64,000 nucleotides of DNA from Linnemannia schmuckeri (lineage: Eukaryota; Mortierellomycota; Mortierellomycetes; Mortierellales; Mortierellaceae). Shown one piece after another: positions 10,742 through 22,500 of the stretch. The number at the start of each line of letters is the position of its first letter. Position 1 is the first letter of the stretch. The stretch lies in contig JANATG010000004.1 in assembly GCA_029449235.1 (NCBI GenBank), positions 1,860,001 through 1,924,000 on the forward strand. Reading direction: 5' to 3'. Position numbers and translations under genes: made by a program. The notes below the pieces were generated by a model. That model was not told where the DNA came from, made no database searches, and saw only the letters and a list, made by a program, of their open reading frames with translations.

Positions 10742-11435
10742 GATGGTTTTGTGAAAGAATTTTGGTCCATGCAAGATAAAAGGGAGTGTGAACTTGGTGT
10801 TGGTGTGTGTGTGCCACTGTGTGGTGACAAGGAAACTTGGAGTGTGGATGTATGTAATGGCAGAGGATTGCTGTAGAGTAACGAAGTGAATTTATGGCGA
10901 GCCTACTAAATATAAGGTTATTTCCATGCCAAGTCTCAAAGAATTGGTGGCACAAGGTACACGTGACGTCATCCATGAGGGGGTCTTGGGGGAGTTGCCC
11001 TTGGTTGGCCGAGGCGTTGGCGGCAGTGCCAGGTGTGGTAGGGTCACTAGTCGAGGAAGGGGGAGAAGGGAAAGTGGAGTTCTCCTCTACAACCCCTGCA
11101 TTCAAAGGTGTGTCTCCAGGATCGACGGGCATAACTCAGATAGTAGGCAGACGAAGAAAAAAAAGGATGTATATGCGTGTATGTGTGTATGTGTGTATGT
11201 GTGTGTGTGTTGTGTGTCCCTTCTCAATATCGCAATAAAAAAACAATGACTCTCAAGACCTGCTCGTATCGTGGAAGATGCTTTTCCAGACACTCGCAGG
11301 CAAACGCGTAAAATAGTCAAAGTGGCCATCAGAAGCTAAGCCACTCAAAATCACCACATCCAGAACTTCTTTGTTCGTCGTGATTTCTAATTTCTCAGTT
11401 TCCTTATCTTTCCTTCCTCACTTTTCATTTTTACC
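10742..11435. other. Intergenic region with one unexplained minus-strand ORF
   Basis: A minus-strand open frame with ATG at 11132 encodes a Pro/Ser/Thr-rich stretch followed by DDVTCTLCHQFFETWHG near 10930, which looks like half of a zinc-binding motif. It might be an upstream exon or debris of the decayed gene, or chance. The plus strand has a TG-rich run (about 11173-11217) and the leader of the aminotransferase gene. No firm gene is called. Confidence 0.35.
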
Positions 11436-13281
11436 ATGGACCAGCCTAAAGCAAACCTCGTCCCAGGTTGGTCAATACTATATGCGCACTTGGCACTTGC
11501 GCAGCTGTGTTGTGCGCAGCGTCGTTTTGCCGATGACATACGTTTCAATTAATCATATTTCTTTTCACTCTATCTTTAAAATAAAAAAGGTCCCACGGTG
11601 GTGCCTCAGTACCTACTCGAGCGGTATACCAACACCTTCTACGGGAGCGGCGACCTGCACAAAGAATGCCTCGGCACTTACAACTCCTGCTGCAGCCAAC
11701 TCGAAGGACTCCTTGGCTTCCAAACCGCAAAGGACCAAGGTGGCTCGATTGTCATCATGTCTGGCGAGGGGATGGTCGGTCTCTGGGGAGGACTCAAGTC
11801 TGTCATCCCTTGGCCATTCCAGTACAGTACTGTTGATGGAGTTTCGAAGCTCGTGGAGGTTATTGGGGAAAGGAAGTATAGAGTGTTGACGGTCGGGAAT
11901 GGGGTGTATGGGTGTGGGATGCGGGAGATGGTGGAGGGGTTGCGGTACCCGAATTTGGAGGTCCGAGCTGTGGACAGCGCGTGGGACCAGCCTGTGGATG
12001 TTAAGAAGGCTGTTGAAGTCATTCGCGACTGGCAACCTGATCTCGTCACCAGTAAGTGCTTTTTTTTTTACGCAGCGGAATTGAAAGGCAGAAAGCGTGG
12101 TTTGAATTGGTGGTGTACGTTGAGCTGATCATCATACTTTTTACCTGCATTATTTTCTTGTCGCCGGCTCATAGTGGTGCACTGTGATACGCCAACGGGA
12201 ACATTGAACTCGGAGGCCGTCCGTCTGGTCGGCCAGGCCTGTGCCAACTCCGAGGCCTTGTTCTATGTGGACGTTGTCAGTTCTGCGGGCGCTGTACCTG
12301 TCGACATTTCTGGCTGGAGCATCGACATTGGTAAAATCCCTCAGAAAAATTATTTATTAGCAATTGTGGTTGATATCTGACTGTCTAGTTTTCACACATT
12401 GCATGCAATACTTTCGTGCTGACCTATACGCACTTTTGGGATTTGAACGTGGAATGATAGGTCTGCTTGGATCGCAAAAGGCGCTTTCGTTGGAACCGTC
12501 GTTGGGAATTGTGACAGTCAGTGCTAAGGCCTGGAAGCAGATCGAGAAGGTCAACTATGGAGGATATGACGCTCTCCTCCCCTTCAAGTCGCTCCAGAAG
12601 GTGACCTTACTTCGAACTACTTATACACCTTAATCTCGAGCCCGTAACTTTTTTTGTCACGCTTTTTGATCGTGGCACTTTTGCAATAATATTAACCTCG
12701 TTCCATAATCTACTTCCTTTGTTCCAATAATAGTCGGGCGTATTCCCGTACACACCGCTGTGGTCAGCTCTGGACGCAATGCAGTTACAGCTCAAGACTA
12801 TCTACGGAGCCCACAATGAGCTCACTGAGCAGGTCTACAAACGCCATGAGGAAGTTGCACAGTACTGCCGCGAACGTGTCAAGAATATGGGGTTGAAGCT
12901 TTGGTGGGATGACCAGTACGCCGGATTCAACTCGCCTTCTGTCACTGCTATCCGGGTGCCCGAGAATACTACTTGGGAGGAGTTGGATCAGAAGTTGAGG
13001 AAGGAGGGTGTTGTCTTTGGTGGAAGGTAAGCCAAGTCCTTTGCGCGTGTCTTTTTTTTGGGTGACCTTGTCGCGATTGGTAGTCAAAAGGTGCGGAGAA
13101 AAAGCATTGAGAATCTATTCTATCGAGCTAACATAGTTTTTCTAACTTCATCTGTCATGAAAATAGCTATGGAGAGACGGCCAATGCGTTGTTCAGGGTC
13201 GGACATATGGGTACTCAGGCAGATATGAAGACTGTCACCTATGCTCTTGACGTTCTCGAGAAGGTCATCTCTCAGAAGTAA
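11436..13281 (+). CDS. AGX1: Class V PLP aminotransferase, alanine-glyoxylate / serine-pyruvate type
   Basis: Six exons (11436-11466, 11590-12051, 12175-12330, 12461-12600, 12734-13026, 13167-13281) give 398 residues, close to yeast Agx1. It is expected to move the amino group of alanine (or serine) to glyoxylate, giving glycine and pyruvate, with pyridoxal phosphate. Family features: an N-terminal PGPTVVPQYLLERY-like opening, a nucleotide-like GEGMVGLWGGLKSV loop, CDTPTGTLN, DVVSSAGAVPVDISGW, and the PLP lysine in GSQKAL (Lys about 223). C-terminal RVGHMGTQADM is typical of the family. The first exon is only 31 nt. The C-terminus ends ISQK, not a standard peroxisomal SKL, and no clear mitochondrial presequence is visible, so cytosolic location is the default inference. 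An AATAAA at 13326-13331 fits a poly(A) signal. The exact substrate pair is not proven. Confidence 0.92.
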
Positions 13282-13393
13282 AAAGCAAAATACCCTCTCC
13301 TACACAACTTTTGGATCTTCCATGGAATAAAACAAGGAATATGAAAAATACTTCATAATTGGTTTATTATTCTATCTATATAAGTTCATGATT

Positions 13394-15058
13394 TTACATG
13401 CCATTAGAGTCCAACCAGGCAGTAATACCTTGGATCCCCTGCTCCCACTCTGTATTATCAGAGACCATAATCAAATGTCCACCATCGTCCAGATCCTCGA
13501 GCTCGATATGATCGACCTGTCCTGCCAAGATGTGGCGCTCCTTGACATCGTTAGTCGACACAATCTCGTCGCCGTTCGAAGTCACAAGAAGGATAGGGAA
13601 CGTGGGTTCGAACAGGCTGGGGGGGATCGTCTTGTAGATGCTTAGAGGGAGTTGTTCCAGCGGGGACGGGATTGACGCCTCAGATTCGACTGTTAAAACT
13701 GGTATGTCTTCCTGAGTTCCTGTGGTGGCGGTATTGGACGAAGATGGCTCCTGAGGGGTTTCCTCGTTTGCTTCCTTGGACTCCCAAACAGGTACCGAAT
13801 CCCGACCAAGGGTCTCTGATGCCTCTGTCGCCTCCTTTGCTGAAGTTGGTGTTGTTGTTGATGATGACTCGGTTGCTGTTGTGGCAACAGGAGATCTTTG
13901 TGTGCTGTCACTCTCTGCAGTCGACGAAGGCGCCTCTATCTCCTGCTGCTTCTTCTTCTTCAACTCGGCCTCCTCCTTCTCCTGATGCTCCTTGGCCACC
14001 TGATCGATTTTGTAGACTGCCTTTTTGGGCAAGACATATCGTTCCCGGAATCCATCCTGCGCCATCACATCGGCATGGGTTACAAATGGGTAATCGGGGA
14101 AGTCTGTCAACAAGGTATCCGATTGCGACGACTCTTGTGACGTTGACGTTGATGCTGGTGTTGATGGTGATGTTGAGGAAGCAACCCCTTCTGGGTTCAA
14201 CTCAGAATCCTCCTGCGCAGGTTCCGAAGTAGACGCCGCGGCACCCTCCTTGATCTGCTTGGTGGCAGTAGTAGTAGCGATATCCTTGAGCTGAAGCCTA
14301 TGAGACAGTTCCTGGAATCGACGCTGAATGACCTCAGGGATAAAAGGCGACACCAGGACCAGAGCACTGACAGGGTTGGACTCGACATACTTCTGAGCGA
14401 CCAGGGCATGTAATCCGTGGGCGATCAGAATAGGTGGGTAAAAAGAATGGTCGGTTTCAATGGCGGTCTTTAAGGTCTTAACAAAGTGGCGGATATAGGC
14501 ATCGCCCGACTCGAGGGGTTGATGGGGCATGCTGAGTTCGATGCTAGTGCTCTGGTACCCCTGGTCTGCCAGACTTTCCTGCCATGTCTCCCGGAAGCAC
14601 CTACAAATGTATTTGCGAAGCAAAGCGAGCATTTTGTAAAAGTAAACAGCTGAAATTTGAAAAAAGGACAACCAGCAAATCGTGTAATAATGAAGTAACA
14701 TGTCGCGGTACCAATTGCCGCCAAAGGGGCCGGTGAGGAGGACGACGGGTGTGGGTTTGAGAAAGGCATAGGTCGAAGGAGGACTGATGGTACAAGATAC
14801 AGAACTGGGTGGGTTGTTGAGATTGGTGGGAGTTGGTTCTGATTCCTCGGTTACCGGTTGAAATGCCGTCGTCGTGGCAGGTAGTATTGGCGAGTCGGAT
14901 GGTGGCGTTGTTGTTGTTGAGGAGGAGTACCATGATCTTGCGGTGGATGAGAGGACGGGTCGACGAGGGAATGGTGATGCTGAGACTGAAGCTATGGTTG
15001 CGTTCCTGAGGAAGAGGCGTGCCTGTGCGGACAGCCTTGGTGCGAACTGTTGAAGCAT
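13394..15058 (-). CDS. Mitochondrial alpha/beta-hydrolase-like protein lacking the nucleophile serine
   Basis: Two exons (15058-14700 and 14600-13394, 99-nt intron) give 521 residues. The N-terminus (MLQQFAPRLSAQARLFLRN, Arg/Ser-rich, no acidic residues) is a strong mitochondrial presequence. After a Ser/Thr/Pro-rich linker comes an alpha/beta-hydrolase pattern: PVVLLTGPFGGNWYRD, ILIAHGLHALVAQ, SALVLVSPFIP, then a long Ser/Thr/Glu insert, then FPILLVTSNGDEIV and DDGGHLIM. The Asp and His of a triad are present (His about 495). The elbow reads AHGLH at 180-184, with Gly where the nucleophile Ser is expected, so catalysis by the usual route is unlikely. The intron length is a multiple of three with no stop, so retention would keep the frame. 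In-frame ATGs exist upstream of 15058, but they would mask the presequence. The gene diverges from the AGTRAP-like gene. Confidence 0.8.
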   Translation of the reverse strand: MLQQFAPRLSAQARLFLRNATIASVSASPFPRRPVLSSTARSWYSSSTTTTPPSDSPILPATTTAFQPVTEESEPTPTNLNNPPSSVSCTISPPSTYAFLKPTPVVLLTGPFGGNWYRDMLLHYYTICWLSFFQISAVYFYKMLALLRKYICRCFRETWQESLADQGYQSTSIELSMPHQPLESGDAYIRHFVKTLKTAIETDHSFYPPILIAHGLHALVAQKYVESNPVSALVLVSPFIPEVIQRRFQELSHRLQLKDIATTTATKQIKEGAAASTSEPAQEDSELNPEGVASSTSPSTPASTSTSQESSQSDTLLTDFPDYPFVTHADVMAQDGFRERYVLPKKAVYKIDQVAKEHQEKEEAELKKKKQQEIEAPSSTAESDSTQRSPVATTATESSSTTTPTSAKEATEASETLGRDSVPVWESKEANEETPQEPSSSNTATTGTQEDIPVLTVESEASIPSPLEQLPLSIYKTIPPSLFEPTFPILLVTSNGDEIVSTNDVKERHILAGQVDHIELEDLDDGGHLIMVSDNTEWEQGIQGITAWLDSNGM

Positions 15059-15572
15059 TCGGTGTGTGTGAGTGATTTGTGTGTGAGCGTGGATCAGAGA
15101 AGAAAGAAGTGAAGAAAAAAAGTTCGTTGCGAAATAAATCGACGAGAAACGTGGTCGGTTCTGTCGAAAAAGGAAATTCGCGTAAGGGCAACAAATTGGT
15201 TTTGACGTGCCATGCCCACGCTCTCTCACATATACTTCATGGCTGTTGCACCATAGAAGCATTGTACAGCGGGTAGACGCCGTTCGTGTGCAAAAGAAGG
15301 TGAGAAGAACAGGCAGGGGCCAATGGATTAACCTATTGGCAAACGACGTGATGTATGTACCTAGAGCAATTGAACTTGCAACAGGACCACATCGAAACCC
15401 ACAAGGGCAGTCAAGGGATAGGAGTGGCGCAAAGCCATCATCCAGGTACAAGTTCGACTGAAAGGGAGTGCAGAAATTAAGGATATTTCTCGTCCTTCTC
15501 ACCCACATCACTTCTTTACCCCCCGAACACGCACTCCCTTTTCCCATCTCCTTCCCTCAACAGCGAAAAACC
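15059..15572. promoter_or_regulatory. Shared divergent promoter region
   Basis: This 514-bp region separates two genes transcribed outward, the hydrolase-like gene (-) and the AGTRAP-like gene (+). It must hold both promoters. C/T-rich leader sequence precedes the start at 15573. No individual factor site is claimed, and no further gene is seen. Confidence 0.6.
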
Positions 15573-16218
15573 ATGGCTGACATTCTCTCTCAGCTCATCG
15601 ACTTTGCCTCACAGCTCGACCTCCAACGTGTTATCGTCCTCCAGACAGTATGAAGAAACACTCTCAACACACACTCAACTGTCACACACTTTTACCTTCT
15701 TGTTGTAGTTCACACGCTCACAGCACCATTTTCACGGTTCACTTCCTTGTAGACAATCTGTCTGTTTGGAGCTATCAGGAGTGTGCCTGCCTACAACATT
15801 CCTTTGCTCTTCTTTGGACTCTATGCCTACGAACACCATGACTCTGTCGACCCGCTTCAACAGGTACGAGTCTTGTTTTAAGGTCGAAACCACGCATTTA
15901 TACGTTTGGGCAGCGACCTCCACTTTTTAACAGCTGTTGCTCTTCTTGTGGACTTCTTAGTTTGCAGGGTTCACAGCGTTCAGCATTCTTCTAGATATTG
16001 TTTGGTGCCTCCTCTCACCTGGCATTGGCTTTGGAGAAGCGTAAGTCACGGCGATGATAACACCAACAAGACAGGGCAGAAGGATGTGGTCGAAATAGAA
16101 CTTGACCTTTGTAAAACTTGCACATGTTTTCTGCCTCTCTCTAATCCTTCCTTCTTTCACGGGCAACACAGGCTGACTATCGCTGCATTGTTACTCAAGG
16201 TCAGTGCGTCGAAACGGG

Positions 16219-16252
<34 letters not shown>

Positions 16253-17020
16253 GCTTCAATTGCTTTTGAGATTGCTGATGGTCTATCTTTCTCTCACTCT
16301 TCTCCATTCTTACAACAAACTCACGCATTGTAGCCGGTAAGCATCATTTCAGCTCTTCAGCTTCTCAAGTACCGAGGCGACCCGTTTTCGAATCTTGGCG
16401 AAGGATGTATGATCCACTCTTTTTATTTAACTTTTTTCATATGTTTATTGTCCACGCAACTCTGTGGCCAAAGATCGCAGCGCGTATTCCATGCTAATAT
16501 CGCATTACGCTTTTTTGCCCACCGCTGGATAGTGAATTGGTCTGGACAGCGTTCTCACGGATACGGAAACGGATCGGCGTATCAGACACTTGCAGAGGAT
16601 GAACGCGATGCAGAAGAGATCAGCATCCCTCGCCACCATCACTACCAACATGGCCGGCATCGTGGCTCACACCAATCGAGTTCTTTCATGACCAACAGCA
16701 GTCGGTCGGGTTCGGTCAAGTCAAATCGAACTGGAAGTGGACATAACGTCGAACTTGGACATCATGGCAATGGGTATGACAGCTCGACGTCTGGTGGTGG
16801 TAACAGCGGACATGGGGTAGGGCCAGCTCCGGTTTCTGGAACTCCTGGCAATGGTGGTGGTGGTGGAGCTGCTGCTGCCGCTGCTGTCGGTGCCAAGGAC
16901 GAACGCAGGAACAAAGTCGGACAGAACATTTCGGAGGACGAGGAGGAGGATGTGAGCAGCCATGGTGGTGCTCCGAGCAGTGGGCCTGGCAATGCCCGAG
17001 CAGGCTATCAGCCATTCTAA
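15573..17020 (+). CDS. AGTRAP-like multi-pass membrane protein
   Basis: Six exons (15573-15647, 15753-15863, 15961-16040, 16172-16199, 16334-16406, 16533-17020) give 284 residues. The first ~115 residues contain hydrophobic segments (ICLFGAIRSVPAYNIPLLFFGLY, FTAFSILLDIVWCLL, TIAALLLKPVSIISALQLL). Their order and the IVW, SVPAYN and FxxxLxxLDI-type context resemble the animal type-1 angiotensin II receptor-associated protein family, which also has fungal members. The rest is a hydrophilic His/Gly/Ser-rich tail ending GYQPF. Exon 4 is only 28 nt. The last intron acceptor (TAG at 16531-16532) was chosen because it is the one that keeps frame. Intron 16200-16333 contains 29 consecutive A. Cellular role in fungi is unknown to me. 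Placement in the family is moderately sure, and the exon chain is well supported by frame. Confidence 0.8.
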
Positions 17021-17255
17021 GGCACCTGAGTTTGTTTCCTCTAGCCCTTTGAAAATAAAAATAAGGCGCTTATGAATCAAAGGTTATTTGGTTGAAGGAC
17101 CACAAGCGCGAGGAATGGGGTTGTGACGGCGCATCTTGTCAAAACAATATTGGCCACCAAAAATCCAAAATACGAGAGGCGAGTCGCGCGCTTTTTTTGC
17201 TTTCTTTTCCATCACACTCAACCACCATCAGGAAACTCTAAGAAAACTCACAATA
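17021..17255. other. Short spacer between AGTRAP-like gene and POLD3
   Basis: AATAAA-like A-rich sequence at 17052-17064 fits a poly(A) signal for the upstream gene. The rest is leader of the next gene. Nothing else is seen. Confidence 0.5.
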
Positions 17256-19374
17256 ATGGAACATCAGGCCATGGAACTTCTGACTACAAGAGTCGAGGAC
17301 GAGAAGCAGAACGTAAGACGAGACTTTCTATGTTCTGCTGACCCCTCTGAGGAATCGGCATTTCACACTTTTGACAAGGATACACGAATTTGGTGGCAAA
17401 GAAGGCAAATCACTGACATGTTCCTTTCATTCCATTCGCTCTTCTTGTAAACGAAAACAGGTCACCTACAAGTGGTTAAGCAGGAGCTTGGGTATCTCTG
17501 TCAACACTGCCAAGGAGTAAGACACTTTGTTTTCACTACAAAAGTCTACAGTTATATTCAAGAGAATGTATGAATACTCATTCCGTTTTTTTTGTTCCTG
17601 TGGTTAGGTTAATGCAGGTGTTCTTGGCGACAGTTGGCAAGGGCAAGGCACATGGAACATACTACCTTGCACGACAGGATCCAGAGACAGGAAACCAGTA
17701 CCTTTCTCTTGTCAGCCAGGAAGACATCAATGGTAAATGCATACCACCACCACTCTTTACCATGTTCTATCACCAACGGTAAGAATTATTTGACTTTGCG
17801 CGCCGACGCCGACGAATGCTAACTCCTAAAAACAATTCTAAAAACAATTCTATAAACCAAAAAAAAAAAAAAAAAAAAAAAAAAAATAGCTGCAAAGAAA
17901 GACGCGTCAGTGATCGGATACCATATCTACAGTCTGGAGCCCTCACCCCTCAAGGACCTCGCCATACTCTCAGCAACCAACTCGGAGGCAACTCAACTTC
18001 AAAAGGGCAAAGACATCAACATTTACAGAGTCGTCTGTAACCATAACGTTGTCATCTCGACTTCCAACTCTCGTCCCGCACCCGCGGCCACTTCATCTTC
18101 ATCTTCAGCATTTGCAACGAAATCAAAACTGGGAGCAGCAGCAGTTCAGAGCGCACCAGGACTTTCGGCATCCAAACCAGGGTTGAAGTCCGCTTCCAGT
18201 GCACCTGCTGCATCTTCAAATTCTCTTGCCCTTACTACCACCGCCAACGATACCTCAAAGACCACTACTACTGCCAAACCAGCAGCGAAGGGCTCGGTGA
18301 TGAGCTTCTTCGGAAAGGCGTCAACAGCAGGAGGAGCAACCAAGACTTCATCAGCACCAACACCCTCCAAAACAGCAGCAGCCAAGGCTTCATCGACACT
18401 GAACTTCAAACCTGCCACTCAGCAAAAGCGCAAGGCAGATTCAATGACTGGCGGCTCTCCAGCGGAGGACATGGCCACGCCACGCGCCACTAGGAGCAAC
18501 GAGGAATCTGAAGAGGAGGAAGTTGACTCTGAGGAGGAGAGGGATCGTCGTCTTGCACTAAGCTCGAGATTGGATCAGGATCAAGGCGACGTTGTTGACA
18601 AATCCGGCAGCAGGAACAAATCGTCGAGCGAGAAGCACTCTCCTGTGGATGTGGAATCGATCAAGAAAAAACAGCGTTCTGCACGTCTTTTGGTCGTTGA
18701 CGATGATGATGATCTGGATGCCGAGACCGCTCGTGCAGTCGCTGAACGCAACGATGATGACGAAGAAGAGTCGGTTGTGGCCATGTCCAAGGAGGCTCGT
18801 GCTGCGTTAAACAAGGAAAAGGAGGCACAGCGTTTAGCATTGGAGAATATGATGTTGATGGATGACACTACTACGACGGCGGCAGGAGCAGAGTTGGAGG
18901 ACGAAGATAGCGCTATGATTGATGTTGAGGCCTTGGATCAACAACCTGCGGCCGCTCCATCGCCTGAAAACACTGTGACGGAAACTATCGATGCCTCGGG
19001 CACTATTACGAGACGTCGACGTGGTGTCCGTGCCGTCACTAAGCGCAAGACTTCCAGGAACGAGCGCGGTTATATGGGCAAGTACTTTATGCATTTTTAA
19101 ATTTTACGCGCTTTGAAATAATTTGACCCGCACACGGATGGGTTCTTACAGCATTTCTGATCACTTTTCTTTAATATTCTTAGTGACGGAGGATATTGTG
19201 GTGATGGAGCCATTCTCGGAGGACGAGATCATCGAACCCCCCGCGCCAGCTCCAGCCCGTGTTGAGAAGCCAGTCGCAGATGCTGCCTCCAAGGGCAAGT
19301 TAGAGGCTGGCGGACCTAAGAAGAAGGCGGGCGGCAATCAGAGTCTACTCAACTTTTTCTCCAAAAAGCAATAA
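17256..19374 (+). CDS. POLD3: DNA polymerase delta third subunit (POLD3 / Cdc27)
   Basis: Five exons (17256-17312, 17461-17516, 17608-17732, 17890-19077, 19184-19374) give 538 residues. The subunit bridges Pol delta to PCNA in lagging-strand and repair synthesis. The N-terminal ~130 residues form the conserved winged-helix region (VTYKWLSRSLGISVNTAKELM, KGKAHGTYYLA, VIGYHIYSLEP). The centre is a Ser/Ala/Lys-rich disordered region with acidic runs. A GYMVTED block follows, and the C-terminus is QSLLNFFSKKQ (528-538), a textbook PCNA-binding PIP box (Q-x-x-L-x-x-F-F). An inner MSFFGKAS near residue 145 resembles a weak second PIP motif. Intron 17733-17889 holds 28 A directly before its acceptor. 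Intron 19078-19183 starts with GC and its removal restores GYMVTED. Confidence 0.93.
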
Positions 19375-19512
19375 CTTGCTCCCTTATAAAATGATCATTT
19401 TCTGCATATTTTGCCACAAATCGCTGACATTTTATTATCATGTTGTTATTCAATTACAAACGCAATTTGTTGCGCTTCAAGGAAAGGAAAGAAAAGAGAG
19501 AAAGAAAGGGAC

Positions 19513-22500
19513 TTAATGAGGAATGCCGTTGGTGACCTTCTGGAAAGAATCGTAGAGGACCGTGCGACGGTTGAGGTAAGACTCGTCAACCCTCTCTTTC
19601 ATAAACTCGGCAGCGGCACGCTCTGAGCGATCGACCTGGAAGCGAGATCGAAGACGCTTGATGGTCTCGCCGCGGAAACAAGGCAAACCAGACTCCAACA
19701 TCAAAGCAACCATCTGACAGATCTGCTCAGCGTAGGGACGGGAAGCCAAGTAAGCCTTGATGCAGAGCTCACAGAACCAGCGGTAACCCTGGTCTTCGAC
19801 ACTGGTACCCATGATCTGGATCATCTCGGCCGTCAGTTTGAAGGGCGACGATTCAAAGTTGATGTTTCCTCCGGGCGAGATATCCAGGATGAATCCGAAA
19901 TCGATGTGGATCACATGGCCCTCATCGTCAATCATAATGTTTCCGTTGTGGCGATCCTTGAACTGGAGAATGTACGAGATCACACTGTATGAGGCAACGG
20001 ACTGGATAAAGTTGTTACGTGCCTTCTGGTACTCGATCGAGTCGACGCCACCGTACTTGGTGACAAAGTAGTCCTGCAGGTTGTTGACCTTCTCACGACC
20101 AAGCTGATCACGCGAGATCGAGTTGGGGATAACATCGATCATACCGCATCCGGGGGCGGTGGCAACAATACGGTAGGGGAAAAGGTACAGATCCAGACCG
20201 ACGTTGGTGAAGATGTTCTTGAAGACCGCAATCAGCTGGATAGCCAACACATCCTGACGACAGTCATCTCCGACCTTGAAAATGGCGGACTGCCAGACGT
20301 CGACCGTCTTGGGAGCAGCCTCCTCATCGTCCTCCTCGTCACCGGCACCACGCTTGATGATGGCCTTGCCCAGGTTAGACTCCTCGCGAGTCTTGCGGAC
20401 CTTGAACGTCGCCATGAAGGGCGTCTTGGCGTGGGACTGAAGAGGACGGCCGGAACGCTTGTCAATATCAATGACAACTCCCTCGGGGTTACTGGGCAAG
20501 TAAACTCCGACATCGACCACAATCTTGGCCATCTCCTCGTCAATCTTCTTCTTCTTCTCGGGCTTGGTCTTCTTGACGAAGGGCATGAGCGAACCAGAGA
20601 TCGACGTGACCTGGTTGAAGAACGTAAACTCGCGCTCGTAAAAGTTCTTGGCCTCACCCGAAAGTCCGTTGACAATGTTGTCGATGATGCGGTCCAGAGT
20701 TGGTTTGAGAGGATCGGGAACCTCGCTGTTGTTGTCCTTGTACATGTTGGCGTTCATGTTCCAGATGATCTGATGGGCAAACAGCTGCGACACGCGGGCG
20801 GCGCGCATAATGTACTTCTCGACGTATCCCAAGTCATCGTGGCGAAGGGCCTGCACGATCTGAGGGACATAGAAGAACACAACCTCGACAGGCGAGTGCT
20901 CCAAGGAGCGCATGGCGTACTGGAGGATCATAGGATTGTTGTGGTACGCAGGCTGGAAATATGAAATGGCAGTGATCGAGGGAACCGGGCTCCAGAACAA
21001 GAGGTACTTGAGCTGCGAAGGAGTGTAGCGGGCATTACCCTCGCCAAGCAAGATCTGAACTGCGTCGGCGTCGTGGACGGCGGCAAAGGGATCGCTGGCC
21101 AAAAGAAGGCTGAGCTCACTGGGGATGACGTTGTTCTTGAAGCGAGACATCAACTGAAGAGCCAAAGTGGGGGAGACGCCCCAAGCAAAACGGACCATGT
21201 TGCGCCAGCCCTCCTCAGAGAAGCTCTTCTCGTGCACGTTGACCTCGGGGCTCGCCCCGCTGATGACCAAGGGAGTACTCCAAACACTGAGACGGTTCAG
21301 CTCGTTCTCGTTCAAGAGTGACAAGAGCCGGCGGCATTGGGTATGCTTGCGAACAATGGCATCACGCGTTAAGTCCTCAGTAAAAACATAGTTGGCACCA
21401 ACACCATGGCCATCGCCAGACTGAATGCTCGACAGGATAGAGTCCAAGAAGATTTTGTCCTGGTCCAAGGCAGCGCCAAACTCGCGCATAACTCTGGTCT
21501 CGGTCTTGCTGAGCATTCTGTTGCCACCAAACGACCAACGGGGCGACAACTCGAACCAAGAAAGAGCGGCGAGATAGAGGGCAGAGCGGATCTTATACTC
21601 GACCAAGGCCTCCATTCGGTTGGTCTGAATGAGACGGAGACCCAGAAGAATCAACTGGAAGCGACCCTCTCTGGCCAAGGGGTGTGTGCTCATCTTGTAA
21701 CCAGTGTCGAAGGTCAACTGGAGCAAGCGGGTGAAAATGTCGACCATGTCACGGTTGCCATAGCGGGTGGCCTGGAATCGACTAGATAAAAACTCAATCC
21801 AGATGACATGGGGGGCAAAAAGGTACGACGCGATCTTGTAACTCTTCTGACGAGCCTTCTTGTCTGAGGGAGCATACTCCATGCGAGCGCGGAAGGGATC
21901 CTCAGAGTCCAATAAGGGCGAGAACAATCCCTTTTGGTGGCGCGAGGCCCAAGCCCATCCAGAAGCGACCTCGGACATCAAACGCTTCTCGACCGCAGGC
22001 TTCTCGGTGATAAGCCAGTTCCAGACAGAGGTACCGATCTTCATACTGTCGGGAGTGAACAGGTAGATAGGGATCCAGGCAATCATCTTGACCAAGTCCT
22101 CCTCGATTTTGTCCAAGGTCACCAAGGCACTGACGGCACGGTGAAGGGCGTTGGCGAGATCCTTGTTCGAGATGAACTGATCGTCCTTGACCTGTTGGGC
22201 CATCTTCTGAAGACTCTCGCGGAGAGCGGGCAGCTGGCTCTGAAGAACAGTTCCTGACTGATTGGTGAAGACGGTCGAAAAGCTCTCCATGCCACCAATC
22301 TCTCCTTGGTAACGACGACGAGCCGAGAACTCCTGGAAGAACACGGATGAGTTGTCGATGATTGCTCCAGGGATATTGGCGAGAGTGTCGAAGCTGTTGT
22401 GGTTCTTGACAAGGTCTTTGCCAGCACGGGCGGCGAGAGTACGACCCATGTGGACACGACTGATACCGGTGTGAATCTTCTCCGACTCGGCAAGATAATC

